A DNA stretch of 11,696 nucleotides from contig SVHQ01000038.1 of the NCBI GenBank assembly GCA_015055785.1, positions 1 to 11,696 of the forward strand, written 5' to 3'. The position numbers and the translations under genes were made by a program. Position 1 is the stretch's first letter. Every line of letters begins with the position of its first letter. A model generated the notes under the pieces. It was not told the origin of the DNA. It ran no database searches and saw nothing but the letters and a program-made list of their open reading frames with translations. Below, piece by piece: positions 9,135 through 11,696 of this stretch. This stretch comes from Clostridiales bacterium. Lineage in GTDB: Bacteria; Bacillota_A; Clostridia; Christensenellales; Borkfalkiaceae.

Positions 9135-10115
9135 ATGGAAAATAATAAACGCCCCGAATCTATGGCACGTATTAATACGAAATCACTTGCTGATGCATTT
9201 ATAAAAGAGCAAGTTGCGGAAATTCAAGCCCAAGTGGGCAATAAGAAAGTTTTGTTGGCATTATCAGGCGGTGTCGATTCATCTGTTGTGGCGGCGCTCT
9301 TGATTAAGGCGATTGGTAAACAGCTCGTTTGCGTGCACGTAAATCATGGTTTAATGCGCAAAGGTGAAAGTGAACAAGTGGTGGAAGTATTTAAAAACCA
9401 ATTGGATGCCAACCTTATTTACGTGGATGCCACCGAACGGTTCTTGTCTTTGCTGAAAGGCGTAGAAGAACCCGAAAGGAAGCGTAAAATTATCGGTGGT
9501 GAATTTATCAAAGTATTTGATGAAGAAGCAAGCAAATTGCAAGGGATTGAATTTTTGGCGCAAGGCACAATTTATCCCGATATTCTTGAAAGTGACGGCG
9601 TAAAAGCGCATCATAACGTAGGCGGTTTGCCTGAGGATATGCAGTTTGAATTGGTAGAACCTTTGAAATTCTTATATAAAGACGAAGTGCGTATTGTAGG
9701 CAGTGCATTGGGCCTTCCTGATGACATGGTATATCGTCAGCCGTTCCCTGGTCCTGGCCTTGGCGTGCGTTGTCTTGGTGAAATTACGAGAGATAGATTG
9801 GAAGCGGTTCGTGAATCGGATGCAATTTTGCGTGAAGAATTTGCAAAGGCGGGTTTGGAGGGCAAGGTATGGCAATATTTTACGGCTGTGCCTGATTTTA
9901 AATCGGTAGGAGTAAAGAATGGTAAGCGCACGTATGCATATCCCGTTATTATCCGCGCGGTGAACACGGTGGATGCTATGAGTGCAACTATTGAAGAAAT
10001 TCCGTATACTTTGCTGCATAAGATTACGCAAAGAATTACGACGGAGGTGGAAAACGTAAACCGTGTGTTGTACGATTTAACGCCGAAACCTTGCGGAACA
10101 ATCGAATGGGAATAA
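9135..10115 (+). CDS. guaA (guaB-subunit type, guaAb): GMP synthase, ATP-pyrophosphatase (synthetase) subunit without glutaminase domain
   Basis: Adenylates XMP and aminates it to GMP. The 326 residues contain the ATP-PPase P-loop [10 protein letters not shown] (about 43-52), the [10 protein letters not shown] segment (69-78), [10 protein letters not shown] and [11 protein letters not shown], the [11 protein letters not shown] loop (about 202-212), and the complete dimerisation domain ending in the conserved GTIEWE. Most bacterial GuaA proteins have about 510-525 residues with an N-terminal class I glutamine amidotransferase of about 200; that domain is absent here. The start is well placed: GGAG follows the thrH stop and ends 10 bases before the ATG, and the intact thrH gene leaves no room for a lost domain. 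It therefore either uses a separate glutaminase, as in archaea, or takes free ammonia. Last gene before the accessory region. Confidence 0.92.
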   Translation: MENNKRPESMARINTKSLADAFIKEQVAEIQAQVGNKKVLLALSGGVDSSVVAALLIKAIGKQLVCVHVNHGLMRKGESEQVVEVFKNQLDANLIYVDATERFLSLLKGVEEPERKRKIIGGEFIKVFDEEASKLQGIEFLAQGTIYPDILESDGVKAHHNVGGLPEDMQFELVEPLKFLYKDEVRIVGSALGLPDDMVYRQPFPGPGLGVRCLGEITRDRLEAVRESDAILREEFAKAGLEGKVWQYFTAVPDFKSVGVKNGKRTYAYPVIIRAVNTVDAMSATIEEIPYTLLHKITQRITTEVENVNRVLYDLTPKPCGTIEWE

Positions 10116-10125
10116 TCAACGAAAT
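10095..10125. other. Candidate attachment-site region at the 3' end of guaA
   Basis: The last guaA codons (GTIEWE, 10095-10112), the stop and the following bases are the segment where many bacterial islands integrate, a known property of guaA. Here the content changes from core genes to gene remnants just downstream. I see no second copy of this segment inside the window, so the other end of any element would lie beyond 11696. This is inference from position. Confidence 0.3.
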
Positions 10126-10174
10126 CGCGCAATGCCTTATAAACAGCGGATTTTTGGTTTTCAAAAACGGAAAA

Positions 10175-10214
10175 TGATACCGTTTTGATACCTTTTGATT
10201 ATCCTGATACAATA
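10175..10214. repeat. Four TGAT-led repeats phased at 9-11 bp
   Basis: TGATACCGTTT, TGATACCTTT, TGATTATCC and TGATACAATA follow one another directly, starting at 10175, 10186, 10196 and 10205. The steps of 11, 10 and 9 bases are close to one DNA helical turn. The first two copies are strongest (TGATACC), the last two degenerate. Such phasing fits binding sites for a recombinase or accessory protein, but could be chance in AT-rich DNA. Confidence 0.45.
10185..10213 (+). promoter_or_regulatory. Promoter-like sequence directly before a terminator
   Basis: TTGATA (10185-10190) and TACAAT (10208-10213) are 17 bases apart, each one mismatch from consensus. Predicted transcription would start near 10220, right at the terminator hairpin. 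It has no gene to serve in its present position and overlaps the TGAT repeats, so it may be a remnant or chance. Confidence 0.35.
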
Positions 10215-10223
10215 AAATAGGAG

Positions 10224-10273
10224 AAAAGCCTCTCTTATTTGAACGCTTAAAGTTCAAGTAAGAGGGGCTTTTT
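10224..10273. terminator. Strong bidirectional intrinsic terminator after guaA
   Basis: A 19-bp stem pairs 10226-10244 with 10252-10270; only two pairs are G-T wobbles, and the loop is 7 bases (GCTTAAA). It is followed by TTTTT on the + strand and preceded by AAAA, which reads as T's on the minus strand. It can end the guaB-thrH-guaA transcript, 110 bp after the guaA stop, and the minus-strand reading of the zinc-ribbon remnant whose stop is at 10290. Confidence 0.9.
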
Positions 10274-10289
10274 GTATGCAAATTATGTA

Positions 10290-11135
10290 TCAATTAGGTT
10301 GCTTTCGGTTTGGAAAATATGCTTCCAGCCAAGCGACGTATTCTTCGGCTGTGATGTTCCCTTCGGTACATTCGTCGCGCATAGTGAGGGCTTTGTATTT
10401 CCAAGTCTTAAACTCTTTTTCTTTGAGTTGTTTGGAACGCACGCGCGCTGCGTAACGCTTGTAGTATTTACTGTATATCCGCAGGGCAGGATTTTCATTG
10501 GCTTTCGCTTTGTAATTTTCCTGCGCTGCAAGCTCTTGGCAGGTGCGAGTTTGTCCGTCTAAAATACGCGTGCAATAGTTGGTGTCGTAATTTCCTTTCA
10601 TAATAAAGTATCTGCCGCAACGTTTGCATTTGCGCATTTTAATGTCTAATTCCAACATTTTTGAAAATTCAAGTTCCAACATTTCCAAAATACTGGAACA
10701 TTCATAAGATACGGAAAATTTATAGGGGATTTTGAATATCACGTCGGGCGGATCGTTTTTGAAATATTTTTTTATAAATTCATTGTACTCGCACGATGAA
10801 GTATTAAAATCTGTATTTAATCGATTTAGGATGTAATCGGAATCATCGCAGGATATAATAGAAAAATTTTCTCGCCGTTCATAGGAAGTTGTTGAGTGAG
10901 GGTGTGTTGCAACATACAGCTTATAGCGTTCTACCGAAGTTAAATGCCCAAGCACAGACGGGTAAAATTCGGGGTCGAAACAAAATTCTAATTTTTCTTG
11001 AAAATCTTTTTGAAGGAAAAGAAGATAGCGCAGGTATCTTGCTATCGATTTTTCGTTGACGGTTAAAAATAACGGCGTAAAAATAGCGGTGTATAAGGAA
11101 AGGTAGAAAAAGCTGTTTCCGAGCTCATTTATACG
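10290..11135 (-). pseudogene. 5'-truncated zinc-ribbon protein resembling DUF6076
   Basis: The minus-strand frame is open for 281 codons, from just after a stop at 11138-11136 down to the stop at 10290. The only standard start codon is a GTG at 10955 with no ribosome binding site. Protein-like sequence (such as LRYLLFLQKDFQEKLEF) continues upstream of that GTG, so the N-terminus appears lost. Counting from the GTG, a probable zinc site is C110-x2-C113-x14-C128-x10-C139 in a KRCGRYF context. A basic helical tail follows, ending near ITAEEYVAWLEAYFP. This layout resembles DUF6076 proteins of Clostridia, often found on mobile elements; I cannot confirm the family without a search. Its function is unknown. 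It may still be expressed as a fragment, but no promoter is seen at the break. Confidence 0.6.
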
Positions 11136-11522
11136 TCATTTATTATTAGCAAGGAAAAACGTACTGGCGACGGCGCTGTGATTGATTTGGTCGGCAGAGA
11201 TCAGCCTGATCAAAAACTGTATTTGAAGCGAAGCCCAGAGACACTTTTATGGGAACTTGAAAAAGCAGAGAACGAACTATGGGTTGAACCGAGCGATCCT
11301 TTACTGGATGAGATTTCACGATTGCTTTCAGCGGAGAATCCTATTTGGCAAGGAACGCCGACGGAGCTTTCCGTTTTGCTTGGGGGAGAAATAAAACCGA
11401 ACGTTTTGACGATGAAATTAAATATCAACGCTGGGCGGTTACAGAAGGAGTATGGCATTTTATATAAACATACGAGAGGGCATACGGGAAGAAAAATACA
11501 ACTAGTTTTAGAAGAAAAATAG
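11097..11522 (+). pseudogene. C-terminal remnant of a plasmid/phage-type ATPase (RepA/AAA_25-like)
   Basis: An open + strand frame of 141 codons runs from after a stop at 11094 to TAG at 11520-11522. It has no ATG; the GTG at 11178 lies inside conserved-looking sequence and lacks a ribosome binding site. Family-like sequence seems to begin about 11133 (ISKEKRTGDGAVIDLVGRD), which resembles the end of the ATPase core in RepA-like (AAA_25) proteins of phages and integrative elements. The C-terminal part (WQGTPTELSVLLGG, then NAGRLQKEYGILYKHTR and GHTGRKIQL) looks like a winged-helix tail. The Walker motifs that would lie upstream are absent. It is oriented head-to-head with the zinc-ribbon remnant, overlapping its open frame by 39 bp. 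The family call is from memory of similar tails and is moderate at best. Confidence 0.5.
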
Positions 11523-11528
11523 GGCTGT

Positions 11529-11585
11529 GTGACGGTCTGCGACGGTCGCGACGGTGTTTTGGACAGGTATCTAAAATACCGTCGC
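11529..11585. repeat. GACGGT direct repeats with an inverted copy
   Basis: GTGACGGTC, GCGACGGTC and GCGACGGTG occur at 11529-11537, 11539-11547 and 11548-11556. The inverted copy ACCGTCGC is at 11578-11585, and GGTAT/ATACC is nested between them (11566-11580). The inverted copy can pair with either GCGACGGT. No T-run follows, so it is not a normal terminator. It could be a protein-binding site, an iteron-like array or degenerate coding sequence. Confidence 0.5.
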
Positions 11586-11696
11586 AATCGACGCGCATCG
11601 ACGCGTAAAGGGTGATTTTAGGTCTAGAACGCATGCATAGCACCGCGAAATTGTGTGGAAACACGCGGAGTATAGCGATTCACAGCACCAAGCAGT
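11586..11696. other. Right-end non-coding stretch
   Basis: I see no supported gene here. A direct repeat ATCGACGCG occurs at 11587-11595 and 11597-11605. A weak hairpin can form with CCGC at 11643 and GCGG near 11666, with GTGT/ACAC nested inside. The content continues the accessory region beyond the window. Confidence 0.4.

Noticed and set aside
10036..10293. Minus-strand frame downstream of guaA as the tail of a tyrosine recombinase
   Set aside because: Part of it is simply the reverse complement of the guaA 3' end. No catalytic Arg/His/Tyr motif is visible, and no ribosome binding site or upstream continuation exists.
10272..10562. Plus-strand frame of 96 codons opposite the zinc-ribbon remnant
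   Set aside because: It begins at the foot of the terminator and is antisense to a frame with a convincing CxxC...C...C zinc motif and a basic helical tail.
11178..11522. Complete small gene starting at GTG 11178
   Set aside because: Protein-like sequence continues upstream of the GTG and there is no ribosome binding site, so a 5'-truncated remnant fits better.
11548..11585. Intrinsic terminator after the ATPase remnant
   Set aside because: The inverted repeat has a long loop and no following T-run on either strand.
11529..11605. CRISPR array
   Set aside because: The repeats are only 9 bases long and nearly contiguous, with no regular spacers and no cas genes.

Overview
The window looks like a chromosomal segment of a low-to-mid GC, Gram-positive, Clostridia-like bacterium, probably an anaerobe. 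I infer this from the AGGAG-type ribosome binding sites, the gene order hisD-C-B-H-A-F-IE with a fused hisIE and a monofunctional hisB, a lipobox lipoprotein, and short intrinsic terminators. No 16S or other strict marker is present, so the lineage is an inference.

Region 1 (1-5420) is most of a histidine biosynthesis operon on the + strand. It starts inside hisD, with about 120 N-terminal residues outside the window, and continues through hisC, hisB, hisH, hisA, hisF and hisIE. The genes are tightly packed, with ATGA-type overlaps at hisC/hisB and hisA/hisF. Visible catalytic residues are intact throughout. HisH and HisF form the glutamine-fed IGP synthase. No histidinol-phosphate phosphatase lies in the visible part. 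A perfect hairpin with T-rich flanks on both strands (5437-5475) ends the operon.

Region 2 (5500-6947) holds two unrecognised genes transcribed divergently from a 113-bp spacer: a minus-strand lipoprotein and a plus-strand single-pass membrane protein. The plus-strand gene has a good sigma-A-type promoter.

Region 3 (7027-10115) is a compact guanine-nucleotide cluster: guaB (IMP dehydrogenase), a ThrH-type HAD phosphatase/phosphotransferase, and guaA. The guaA product is 326 residues and has only the ATP-pyrophosphatase and dimerisation parts. The glutaminase domain found in most bacterial GuaA proteins is missing and is not encoded nearby. GuaB makes XMP and GuaA aminates it to GMP. The role of ThrH between them is unclear.

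Region 4 (10116-11696) has accessory character. Just after the guaA 3' end, a known integration hot spot in bacteria, come about 10-bp-phased TGAT repeats, a promoter-like sequence placed directly against a strong bidirectional terminator, and two gene remnants facing away from each other. One is a minus-strand zinc-ribbon protein resembling DUF6076; the other is the C-terminal end of a probable plasmid/phage-type ATPase. Both lack their 5' ends at about 11130, which marks an old recombination or deletion joint. The last 170 bp hold GACGGT repeats and no convincing gene. I read this as the edge of a degraded mobile island. I found no CRISPR array, tRNA, rRNA, complete insertion sequence or intact recombinase, and nothing that amounts to a clear new system.
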